Source: Bacteroidales bacterium UBA4333
GTDB taxonomy: Bacteria > Bacteroidota > Bacteroidia > Bacteroidales > Paludibacteraceae
Direction of reading: 5' to 3'
Assembly: GCA_002394335.1 (NCBI GenBank)
Contig: DGTP01000014.1
Coordinates: forward strand, 20,303 to 84,302
DNA: 64,000 nucleotides
Below, in pieces: positions 7,030 to 13,696 of the stretch; positions within the stretch are counted from its first letter, which is position 1, and each line of letters starts with the position of its first letter. The notes beneath the pieces were generated by a model. The model was not told the origin of the DNA. It made no database searches and saw nothing but the letters and a program-made list of their open reading frames with translations. The position numbers and the translations under genes are program-made.

Positions 7030-8655
7030 TTATTGGAGAGCGGAGATGGCGGTGCGGAGGCGGCGGAGGGTTTCTTCCTTGCCGAGAATATCGGTAATAT
7101 TCCAGATATGGGGTCCGCGCGCAGCACCTACCAGACAGATACGGAAGGCGTTCATCACAATACCTACACCGTATTCGTGCTCGGCAATCCAAGGCATCAC
7201 CACTTTGTCAAGATGCCAAATTGTATTAACCATTTGGTCATTTACCATTTGTTCATTTTTGTGCCAATCCTCTTCGCTGACGGTCTCCAAGAGGGCGAGG
7301 AGTTCCTGCATGTGACGCGGAGAGTCCTCTTTCCAACGCTTCTTGAGCGATTTCTCGTCATACTCCGTAGGAGCGACAAAGAAGAAATTCGCCTGCTCCC
7401 AGAGTTCGGGGACGAAGTTCACGCGGTCCTTGACCAAGCCGACGATCTTGGCGAGTTGATGGTTTGAGACTGCGTCTTTGTTTGAAATTGTTTGAGACTG
7501 CGTCTTTGTTTGAATGGTTGAAAGTTTTTCTTTCAGGACCGGCATGAACATCTCAGCGAGTTCTTCGTTGGAACGGAGCTGGAGGTATTGGTGGTTGAAC
7601 CATTTGCCTTTCTCATAATCGAACTTGGCACCGGATTTGGACACACGGTCAAGGGAGAACTCCTTGATGAGTTGGTCCATGGTGTACATCTCCTGATCAC
7701 CGGTTCCATGCCATCCGAGGAGTGCAAGGAAATTGATGACCGCTTCGGGCAGATAGCCAGACTCGCGGTAGCCGGAAGAGACGGTGCCGTCCTTTTGGTT
7801 GTGGAACTCCAGCGGGAAGACAGGGAAACCGAGACGGTCTCCGTCACGCTTGGAGAGTTTGCCGTTACCGTCGGGTTTGAGCAACAGCGGCAGGTGCGCG
7901 AACTCGGGCATGGAATCCTCCCATCCGAATGCGCGGTAGAGCAACACGTGGAGCGGTGCGGAAGGCAACCACTCCTCGCCACGGATGACATGCGAGATCT
8001 CCATCAGATGGTCGTCCACGATATTCGCCAAGTGGTAGGTTGGCAGGTCATCAGCGGATTTGTAGAGCACCTTGTCGTCGAGGATATTGGAGTTGATGAC
8101 CACCTCGCCGCGGATGAGGTCGTGCACATGCACATCCTCGTCGGGCTCCACCTTGAAGCGGACCACATATTTCTCGCCCTTGGCGATAAGCGCCTGCACC
8201 TCGTCAGCAGGCATGGTGAGGGAGTTGCGCATCTGCATACGCGTGCGTGCGTCATATTGGAAATTAGGAATCTCCGCACGCTTGGCATCGAGTTCGGCAG
8301 GCGTGTCAAAAGCTATATAGGCATGTCCGGAGTCGAGGAGTTGCTTTACATAGGTGTGGTAGATCTCGCGACGCTCGGACTGGCGGTACGGACCGTGGGA
8401 GCCGACGGTTTCAATCATGCCGTTGTTCATGCGGAGACCCTCATCGATTCCGATTCCGAGCCAGTCGAGAGCCTCCAGAATATACTCCTCTGCACCGGGT
8501 ACGAAGCGCGTGCTGTCCGTATCTTCGATACGCAGGAGCATGTCACCGCCGTGCTGGCGGGCAAAAAGATAATTATACAAGGCGGTACGGACACCACCGA
8601 TATGCAACGCGCCCGTAGGTGACGGCGCAAAACGAACTCTAACTCTTCTTTCCAT
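7030..8655 (-). CDS. gltX: Glutamate-tRNA ligase
   Basis: Charges tRNA-Glu. 541 residues. The class I signatures are FAPSPTGALHIGG at 9-21 (HIGH motif) and KLSKRDG near 264 (KMSKS motif), with FDYEKGKWFNHQYL further on. Two unusual inserts are visible in the C-terminal anticodon-binding half. One, around residues 380-398 (TKTQSQTISNKDAVSN), is encoded by a 25-bp direct repeat. The other, around 465-478 (NEQMVNDQMVN), is encoded by a spacer-type repeat also found before gldF. Both keep the frame, so the enzyme should be intact. It is transcribed alone from the promoter at 8679-8710. Confidence 0.96.
   Translation of the reverse strand: MERRVRVRFAPSPTGALHIGGVRTALYNYLFARQHGGDMLLRIEDTDSTRFVPGAEEYILEALDWLGIGIDEGLRMNNGMIETVGSHGPYRQSERREIYHTYVKQLLDSGHAYIAFDTPAELDAKRAEIPNFQYDARTRMQMRNSLTMPADEVQALIAKGEKYVVRFKVEPDEDVHVHDLIRGEVVINSNILDDKVLYKSADDLPTYHLANIVDDHLMEISHVIRGEEWLPSAPLHVLLYRAFGWEDSMPEFAHLPLLLKPDGNGKLSKRDGDRLGFPVFPLEFHNQKDGTVSSGYRESGYLPEAVINFLALLGWHGTGDQEMYTMDQLIKEFSLDRVSKSGAKFDYEKGKWFNHQYLQLRSNEELAEMFMPVLKEKLSTIQTKTQSQTISNKDAVSNHQLAKIVGLVKDRVNFVPELWEQANFFFVAPTEYDEKSLKKRWKEDSPRHMQELLALLETVSEEDWHKNEQMVNDQMVNTIWHLDKVVMPWIAEHEYGVGIVMNAFRICLVGAARGPHIWNITDILGKEETLRRLRTAISALQ
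7229..7247. repeat. Dispersed 19-bp repeat, copy inside gltX
   Basis: ACCATTTGGTCATTTACCA here is identical to 10780-10798 in the spacer before gldF. Here it is translated as part of the GltX insert. Confidence 0.8.
7462..7514. repeat. 25-bp direct repeat inside gltX
   Basis: A 25-nt unit beginning GTTTGAGACTGCGTC is present at 7462-7486 and 7490-7514, identical, spaced 28 bp. Because 28 is not a multiple of 3, the two copies are read in different frames, yet no stop codon appears. Confidence 0.85.
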
Positions 8656-8678
8656 TGTGCTAAATCAAAATTTGGGTA

Positions 8679-8710
8679 CAAAGGTACAAAAAATAATGCA
8701 TATACGCAAG
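8679..8710 (-). promoter_or_regulatory. Promoter of gltX
   Basis: Minus strand CTTG (8710-8707), 20 bp, TACCTTTG (8686-8679); the ATG is at 8655. Confidence 0.75.
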
Positions 8711-8724
8711 AAATTAAGCTAAAA

Positions 8725-8756
8725 TTTGTGTATATCCAAAAAAAAATGTATCTTTG
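8725..8756 (+). promoter_or_regulatory. Promoter of the 206-residue outer-membrane protein gene
   Basis: TTTG 8725-8728, 20 bp, TATCTTTG 8749-8756. It lies back to back with the gltX promoter, and shows that the ATG at 8776, not the one at 8728, is the real start. Confidence 0.8.
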
Positions 8757-8775
8757 CACCAAAATTGCAGAAGTT

Positions 8776-9396
8776 ATGAAAAAATCAATCCTCCTCTATG
8801 TGTTATTGCCGGTTTGGGGACTGGTGTGTTCGTTGCAGGTCTATGGTGACGAGTTGGAAGAACCGGAAAAACGGCCTTCGCTTTCGCAACGGTATTTCAA
8901 ACACTCCGGCAAATCGTCTCTGACTATTCTTGAGCTGGGCTATACCTACGATTTTGTGGACAAGATGCATATCGTAGAAGGCGGAATTTTGGATTTCCGT
9001 TACAAGTACTGGGGAATGTCTCTGCTGAATGTGGAGTTGGGTATCGTCCGTGACGAGAACAACAAGATCGGCGTGACCCCCTGGGTGGGCTACAAGCCGA
9101 GCATGCATTTCTATATCCCGATCGCCAAATGGCTGGCTATCACGCCGTACGGCGGTGCCTCGGTTGATTGTACGTATCTGGGCAAATATCTGGTGAAGGA
9201 CTACGAGTGGAAGAAAGAAGAGAACTTCTATTGCGATGTCTTCGGCGGATTAGGATTCTACCTGACGGGTATTCCCGCCATTCCGCTGGAGGTTCGTGCG
9301 GAGTACCGCTATCCGGTGATCAAGAACAGCGTTCATGCCATGTCGCAGGGATTCTATATCTCAGGCAGACTGCATTTCACCAAAGCATTCAAATAA
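8776..9396 (+). CDS. Putative outer-membrane beta-barrel protein
   Basis: 206 residues with an N-terminal signal (MKKSILLYVLLPVWGLVCS). The body is rich in alternating aromatic and polar residues (LELGYTYDFVDKMHIVEGG, FYIPIAKWLAITPYGGASV), with a C-terminal strand-like end (FYISGRLHFTKAFK), as in small beta-barrels. The specific family is not recognised. The start at 8776 follows the promoter; a frame extension to 8728 would begin inside the promoter. It is monocistronic with its own terminator. Confidence 0.75.
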   Translation: MKKSILLYVLLPVWGLVCSLQVYGDELEEPEKRPSLSQRYFKHSGKSSLTILELGYTYDFVDKMHIVEGGILDFRYKYWGMSLLNVELGIVRDENNKIGVTPWVGYKPSMHFYIPIAKWLAITPYGGASVDCTYLGKYLVKDYEWKKEENFYCDVFGGLGFYLTGIPAIPLEVRAEYRYPVIKNSVHAMSQGFYISGRLHFTKAFK

Positions 9397-9421
9397 GCCC
9401 TTCAGAAATCTTATAATAACG

Positions 9422-9451
9422 AAAAAAGCCGTCCTCTCGACGGCTTTTTTT
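9422..9451. terminator. Bidirectional intrinsic terminator
   Basis: Twelve-bp stem AAAAAAGCCGTC (9422-9433) and GACGGCTTTTTT (9439-9450) with a CTCTC loop. It ends the 8776 gene rightward and, with its A tract, should end the leftward transcript from the promoter at 9522-9553. Confidence 0.9.
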
Positions 9452-9516
9452 CCATAGGTATTAGTCTGTTATATTTAAGGTACAAAAAAGATTGTGTTGT
9501 TGTTTTTTCTTTTTGA
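9422..9516 (-). ncRNA. Candidate small RNA of about 95 nt
   Basis: A consensus promoter at 9553-9522 on the minus strand fires away from yfcE toward the terminator at 9450-9422, with no reading frame between them. The predicted RNA has a pyrimidine-poor 5' part rich in A and C and ends in the strong GACGGC hairpin plus T tract. This is inference from promoter and terminator geometry only; no RNA family is recognised. Confidence 0.4.
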
Positions 9517-9521
9517 CGGTG

Positions 9522-9553
9522 CAAAGGTACTGCTTTTTTTTGACATGACCAAA
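9522..9553 (-). promoter_or_regulatory. Orphan promoter facing left
   Basis: Minus strand TTTG (9553-9550), exactly 20 bp, TACCTTTG (9529-9522). The nearest leftward coding gene is gltX, beyond a terminator, so its product is probably a short RNA. Confidence 0.65.
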
Positions 9554-9562
9554 TTTTTTTAT

Positions 9563-9576
9563 ATGTTATATAACAT
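9563..9576. promoter_or_regulatory. Perfect 14-bp palindrome, possible operator
   Basis: ATGTTATATAACAT lies 9 bp upstream of the TTTG box of the orphan promoter, where an activator or repressor dimer could bind. No regulator gene is nearby. Confidence 0.35.
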
Positions 9577-9612
9577 GTTTTGGTAAAAAAGTGCTTTTTC
9601 TATGTCAAATTG

Positions 9613-10107
9613 TCACTTTCTGCCCAATTCAATGACCTCTAAATCCTGAATTTGCTTTCCATTTATCCGAAATCGGAGCAAAGTCTGCACAGTTTGCCAT
9701 CCTTGCTTTCCCGCCGCTCCGGGGTTCATGGTGAGGAAATGAAAGTCGGAATCATAGATGACTTTGAGTATATGGCTATGCCCGCAGACAAATAAGTCCG
9801 GCGGCTCTTTTCGGAACATGGGGATGAGCCATGGGTTGTAATGTCCCGGATAGCCTCCGATATGTGTCATGAGAACATTGACATCCTCTACGCGGAAACG
9901 GTAGAACTCGGACAAACTGTACCGCACATCGCCAGAATCCATGTTTCCGTAGACCGCCCGTGTGGGTTTGAACTCGCGGAGCTGTTGGAGCAGTTCGAAA
10001 CTGCCTATGTCTCCGGCGTGCCAGATCTCGTCCACGTTTTTGAAATGCTCAAAGACGCGGGGGTCAAGATAGCCGTGGGTGTCCGATAAAATGCCAATGG
10101 AAGTCAT
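9613..10107 (-). CDS. YfcE/MJ0936-family metallophosphoesterase
   Basis: Small calcineurin-like phosphodiesterase of 164 residues. Metal ligands are seen in GILSDTHGY (residues 5-13), HAGDIGS, YGNMDSGDVR, MTHIGGYPG and FVCGHSHILKV, the usual order DxH, GD, GNxD, H, GHTH. The ATG at 10107 is preferred. The frame extends upstream to 10320, but that part is antisense-like and runs through gldF. It starts 4 bp after the gldF stop, so the two are cotranscribed. The substrate of this family in vivo is unclear; phosphodiester hydrolysis is known for YfcE. Confidence 0.9.
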   Translation of the reverse strand: MTSIGILSDTHGYLDPRVFEHFKNVDEIWHAGDIGSFELLQQLREFKPTRAVYGNMDSGDVRYSLSEFYRFRVEDVNVLMTHIGGYPGHYNPWLIPMFRKEPPDLFVCGHSHILKVIYDSDFHFLTMNPGAAGKQGWQTVQTLLRFRINGKQIQDLEVIELGRK

Positions 10108-10111
10108 GTTC

Positions 10112-10777
10112 TTATTTTTTTGTGAGGCGGTCGATGGTGAAGGTGGCGAGGATGAGCGACAGGAGCGTGGTGAGGACAAAGAAGAAGACATCTCTGAGAT
10201 CCAACACCCCACGCGATATACTATTATAATGCTCCTGCAGGAAGACCCAATACGCCACAAAGCAAAGCAGGGCACCAAGAATAAAGCAGACGATCTGACT
10301 CTTGCTCCACGTGGCGGCAAAGACTCCTAAAGCGAGAAAACATCCGCTCATCATCACCAGTCCCAACATGGATCCCAAGAACGCTCCGCTATCCAGATTA
10401 CCCACCGGTTCCGCCATCTGCGCCACAATAAAATAGTGCACAAAACAAGGCAACAGACCTATCAGCACAAGCGTCCAAGCGGCCGCCCATTTGCCCAAGA
10501 CGATGCGCCAGAGCGAGACGGGTTTGGTACGGATCAGATCCCAGATGCCCGACTGGCGTTCCTCAGCGAAGAGGCGCATGGTAAGCGCCGGGCAGAGGAG
10601 GATCATGAGCCACGGACTGAGTTGGAAGAGTCCGTCCACTTGGGCATATCCGGAGTCAATGACATTCCACTGCCCCGGAATGACCCAAAGGAAGAGACTG
10701 ACCGCCAAGAGATACAAGCCTACGACGATGTACGCAATCGGCGAAGAAAAATAATATGTAAGTTCTTTTTTATACAT
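10112..10777 (-). CDS. gldF: ABC-2 type permease, GldF-like
   Basis: Integral membrane subunit of 221 residues with six predicted membrane segments. It opens with MYKKELTYYFSSPIAYIVVG and has RLFAEERQSGIWDLIRTKP, both typical of GldF/NosY permeases. In Flavobacterium GldF works with the ATPase GldA and the protein GldG in gliding and T9SS function. Here neither neighbour is present, so the partner genes are elsewhere or the protein has another export role. The start is close to a dispersed repeat at 10780-10798. Confidence 0.82.
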   Translation of the reverse strand: MYKKELTYYFSSPIAYIVVGLYLLAVSLFLWVIPGQWNVIDSGYAQVDGLFQLSPWLMILLCPALTMRLFAEERQSGIWDLIRTKPVSLWRIVLGKWAAAWTLVLIGLLPCFVHYFIVAQMAEPVGNLDSGAFLGSMLGLVMMSGCFLALGVFAATWSKSQIVCFILGALLCFVAYWVFLQEHYNSISRGVLDLRDVFFFVLTTLLSLILATFTIDRLTKK

Positions 10778-10779
10778 TT

Positions 10780-10798
10780 ACCATTTGGTCATTTACCA
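10780..10798. repeat. Dispersed 19-bp repeat, copy in the spacer before gldF
   Basis: Identical to 7229-7247 in gltX. The rest of the spacer (10799-10826) is a decayed series of ATTTAxCCATTTA-like units. Confidence 0.8.
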
Positions 10799-10826
10799 GG
10801 TACCATTTATTTGGTTATTTAGCCAT

Positions 10827-12125
10827 TTAGTGTTTCACTTCCAGGTTTTTGTTCACCGGTGTTTTGGGGAAGAAGATCCAGAAGGCAATGGCAACAACCA
10901 ATGCAAAGCCCGCAAAGGTGTACCAGGCTTTCTTCCAACCGTCCCAGACAGCCAAAGGACCTTGCTCAACCACCGATTCCGCCATGACGAGTTTGTTGAC
11001 AATCGCTTGTGCGGACAGGGTACCGATAGTAGCTCCGAGTCCGTTGGTCATCATCATAAAGAGTCCTTGCGCCGACGAACGCTGTTCGGGAGCGGTCTCC
11101 TGATCCACGTATAGTGCACCGGATATATTGAAGAAATCGAATGCGAAGCCATAGACGATGCAACTGAGCACGAACAAGAGGACACCCGGCATACCCGGAT
11201 CTCCGGCTCCGAAGAACGCGAAACGGAATACCCACGCGAACATCGCCATGAGCATGACGTTCTTGATACCGAAACGCTTGAGGAAGAACGGTATAGTGAG
11301 GATACAGAGTGCCTCGCAAATCTGCGAGATGGAGATGAGGATGTTCGCGTGTTGTACACCAAAAGTGTCGGCGAACTCCCCGATAGCCCCGAAGGAGGTG
11401 ATGAAGGGGTTGGCGTATGAGTTGGTGACTTGGAGACACATACCGAGCATCATCGAGAAGATGAAGAAGAGTGCCATCTTCTTCTGTTTGAAGAGTTTGA
11501 AGGCTTTCAGTCCCAGAGCCTCCACCAAGTCCACATCGCCTTCTGCGGGTTTGATCTCGCAAGCGGGCAGCGTGAGCGAATAGGCAGCCAGAAGGAGCGA
11601 CAATCCGCCGCTGACAACAAACTGCCACGGGGTATCCTGAAATCCGAGGAGGTCAACACACCACATGGTAACAATAAATCCGACCGTACCGAAGACACGA
11701 ATCGGCGGGAAGTCCTTGACCGTATCCATTCCGGCTTTCACCAAAGCGTTGAACGCCACGGAATTGGTGAGCGCAATCGTCGGCATGAAGAACGCCACGG
11801 AGAGGGTATATAGCGTGAAGAGCATACCGAACTGCACCTCAGCCGCGGTATAAGCGTAGATGCCTGCCGCGCACATGAACAATCCCGCCAAGGCATGGCA
11901 GAGCGAGAGGGTCTTCTGCGCCTGGATCCAACGGTCAGCGACGATTCCCATCAAAGCAGGCATAAAGAGACTTACTACACCCTGAATGGAATAAAACCAG
12001 CCGATGTGTTGTCCCATCCCTTGCTTGAAGAGGTAGGTGCCCATAGAGGTTAAGTACGCACCCCAAACAGCGAACTCCAAGAAGTTCATGGCGATGAGGC
12101 GGATTTGCAATGTTCTGTTTTTCAT
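10827..12125 (-). CDS. MFS nucleoside permease (NHS/NupG-type)
   Basis: Twelve-segment transporter of 432 residues. The N-terminus MNFLEFAVWGAYLTSMGTYL, the GIVADRW loop between segments 2 and 3, and FGTVGFIVTMW match the nucleoside:proton symporter branch of the major facilitator superfamily, common in Bacteroidota. Expected role is proton-coupled uptake of nucleosides into the cytoplasm. It sits 49 bp before gldF and 34 bp after prfC in the long minus-strand block. Exact substrate is not certain. Confidence 0.85.
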   Translation of the reverse strand: MKNRTLQIRLIAMNFLEFAVWGAYLTSMGTYLFKQGMGQHIGWFYSIQGVVSLFMPALMGIVADRWIQAQKTLSLCHALAGLFMCAAGIYAYTAAEVQFGMLFTLYTLSVAFFMPTIALTNSVAFNALVKAGMDTVKDFPPIRVFGTVGFIVTMWCVDLLGFQDTPWQFVVSGGLSLLLAAYSLTLPACEIKPAEGDVDLVEALGLKAFKLFKQKKMALFFIFSMMLGMCLQVTNSYANPFITSFGAIGEFADTFGVQHANILISISQICEALCILTIPFFLKRFGIKNVMLMAMFAWVFRFAFFGAGDPGMPGVLLFVLSCIVYGFAFDFFNISGALYVDQETAPEQRSSAQGLFMMMTNGLGATIGTLSAQAIVNKLVMAESVVEQGPLAVWDGWKKAWYTFAGFALVVAIAFWIFFPKTPVNKNLEVKH

Positions 12126-12159
12126 ATTGATTGATTTTTTAATAGTTCCAATCGTCTCG

Positions 12160-13656
12160 TTAGAATTCCGAGGTGAAATGGAAGGTTATGTGTTTGTAAT
12201 CCTGTTGCGCCATGGAGAGCACATAGCCGGAGTCTGCCATGAAGACATCCCGTCCGTCTTTGTCGGTCGCCATATATTGCGCTTTGCGTTTCTTGAAAGT
12301 CTCCAGTTCGGCTTCGTCGTCCGACTCAATCCAACAGGCTTTGTACATCTGTAGCGGTTCCCACCGGCATTTAGCCTGATACTCGTGTTCGAGGCGGTAT
12401 TGGATGACTTCGAACTGCAGTTGGCCGACAGTACCGATGATCTTGCGTCCGTTGAGCTGACTGACGAAGAGCTGTGCAACACCTTCGTCCATGAGTTGGG
12501 AGATGCCTTTGTCGAGCTGTTTCTGTTTCATGGGGTCGGCATTTTCGATATACTTGAACATCTCCGGCGAGAAAGAGGGCAATCCCCGGAAATGCAGTTG
12601 TTCTCCTGAGGTCAGGGTGTCGCCGATCTTGAAGTTCCCGGTATCCGGCAAACCTACAATGTCGCCGGCAAAAGCTTCGTCCACTGTCTCTTTCTTCTGT
12701 GCCATGAAACAGGTAGGTGCTGCGAAACGCATCTGTTGGTCTTTTCGCACGTGTTTATAATAGGTGTTACGCAGGAACTTACCCGAACAGATCTTGAAGA
12801 ATGCAATACATGAGCGATGGTTAGGATCCATGTTGGCGTGGATCTTAAAACAGAAAGCCGTGAACTTGTCCTCCATGGGGTCCACGGTGCGTTCTTCCGC
12901 ATCGACGGGTCTCGGCGAGGGGGCATTCTTGACAAAGAAATCCAGAAGTTCCTGTACGCCTACGGTCTTGTAGGCAGAGCCGTAGAAGACCGGTGCCAGT
13001 TCTCCGCGCAGGTATGCTTCGCGGTCAAACTCCGGATAGACGCCATCGATCATCTCGAGGTCTTCCTGCAGTTTCGGAGAGAGTCCGGCGGGACGGTTGT
13101 CGAGCGCAAAGACAGACTCGAACTTCAGTCCCTGACCGTTAGCCCAAGTGACGGGTGTGCAGTGGATACCAAGTTCTTTCTCTGCCTCGTCCATGAGGTC
13201 GAATGGGTCTTTTCCCTCGCGGTCCATCTTGTTCATGAAGACCATGACGGGTGTCTTGCGCATGCGGCAGACCTCCATCAGACGGCGGGTCTGTGCCTCG
13301 ACACCCTTGGCAGAGTCGATGACGACGATCGCAGAGTCCACCGCGGTGAGGGTGCGGAAGGTGTCTTCCGCGAAATCCTGGTGGCCGGGGGTGTCAAGGA
13401 TGTTAATATGGTATCCGTCGTAATCGAATCCCATGACGGAGGTAGCGACCGAGATACCACGTTGTTTCTCGATCTCCATCCAGTCGGAGGTAGCGGTCTT
13501 ACGGATCTTGTTGGATTTGACAGCACCAGCCACGTGGATGGCACCGCCGTATAGCAACAGTTTCTCTGTGAGCGTCGTCTTACCGGCATCCGGGTGCGAA
13601 ATGATGGCAAACGTGCGGCGCCTTAGTATCTCGTTTTGATCAGCGGAATTTAACAT
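12160..13656 (-). CDS. prfC: Peptide chain release factor 3
   Basis: GTPase that removes RF1 or RF2 from the ribosome after termination. 498 residues, slightly shorter than the usual 525-530. G motifs are HPDAGKTT (21-28), DTPGH (88-92) and NKMD (142-145). The C-terminal domain has QLQFEVIQYRLEHEYQ, the RF3 signature. The spacer upstream (13657-13696) is a run of ATTTTC-type units. It is cotranscribed with pheT, 40 bp away. Confidence 0.96.
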   Translation of the reverse strand: MLNSADQNEILRRRTFAIISHPDAGKTTLTEKLLLYGGAIHVAGAVKSNKIRKTATSDWMEIEKQRGISVATSVMGFDYDGYHINILDTPGHQDFAEDTFRTLTAVDSAIVVIDSAKGVEAQTRRLMEVCRMRKTPVMVFMNKMDREGKDPFDLMDEAEKELGIHCTPVTWANGQGLKFESVFALDNRPAGLSPKLQEDLEMIDGVYPEFDREAYLRGELAPVFYGSAYKTVGVQELLDFFVKNAPSPRPVDAEERTVDPMEDKFTAFCFKIHANMDPNHRSCIAFFKICSGKFLRNTYYKHVRKDQQMRFAAPTCFMAQKKETVDEAFAGDIVGLPDTGNFKIGDTLTSGEQLHFRGLPSFSPEMFKYIENADPMKQKQLDKGISQLMDEGVAQLFVSQLNGRKIIGTVGQLQFEVIQYRLEHEYQAKCRWEPLQMYKACWIESDDEAELETFKKRKAQYMATDKDGRDVFMADSGYVLSMAQQDYKHITFHFTSEF

Positions 13657-13696
13657 TAACTTATTTTCTCATTTTCTTATTTTCACATTTTCCTAT

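Noticed and set aside
7588..8622. 344-codon open frame on + opposite gltX
   Set aside because: Antisense shadow of an essential gene; no domain and no promoter.
9585..9610. AAAAAGCACTTTTTT as a terminator of yfcE
   Set aside because: The loop would be only two bases and the stem nearly all A-T, too weak to count.
9613..10320. N-terminal extension of the phosphoesterase to 10320
   Set aside because: The extra 71 residues are out-of-frame gldF sequence; the family N-terminus (GILSDTHG) starts right after the ATG at 10107.
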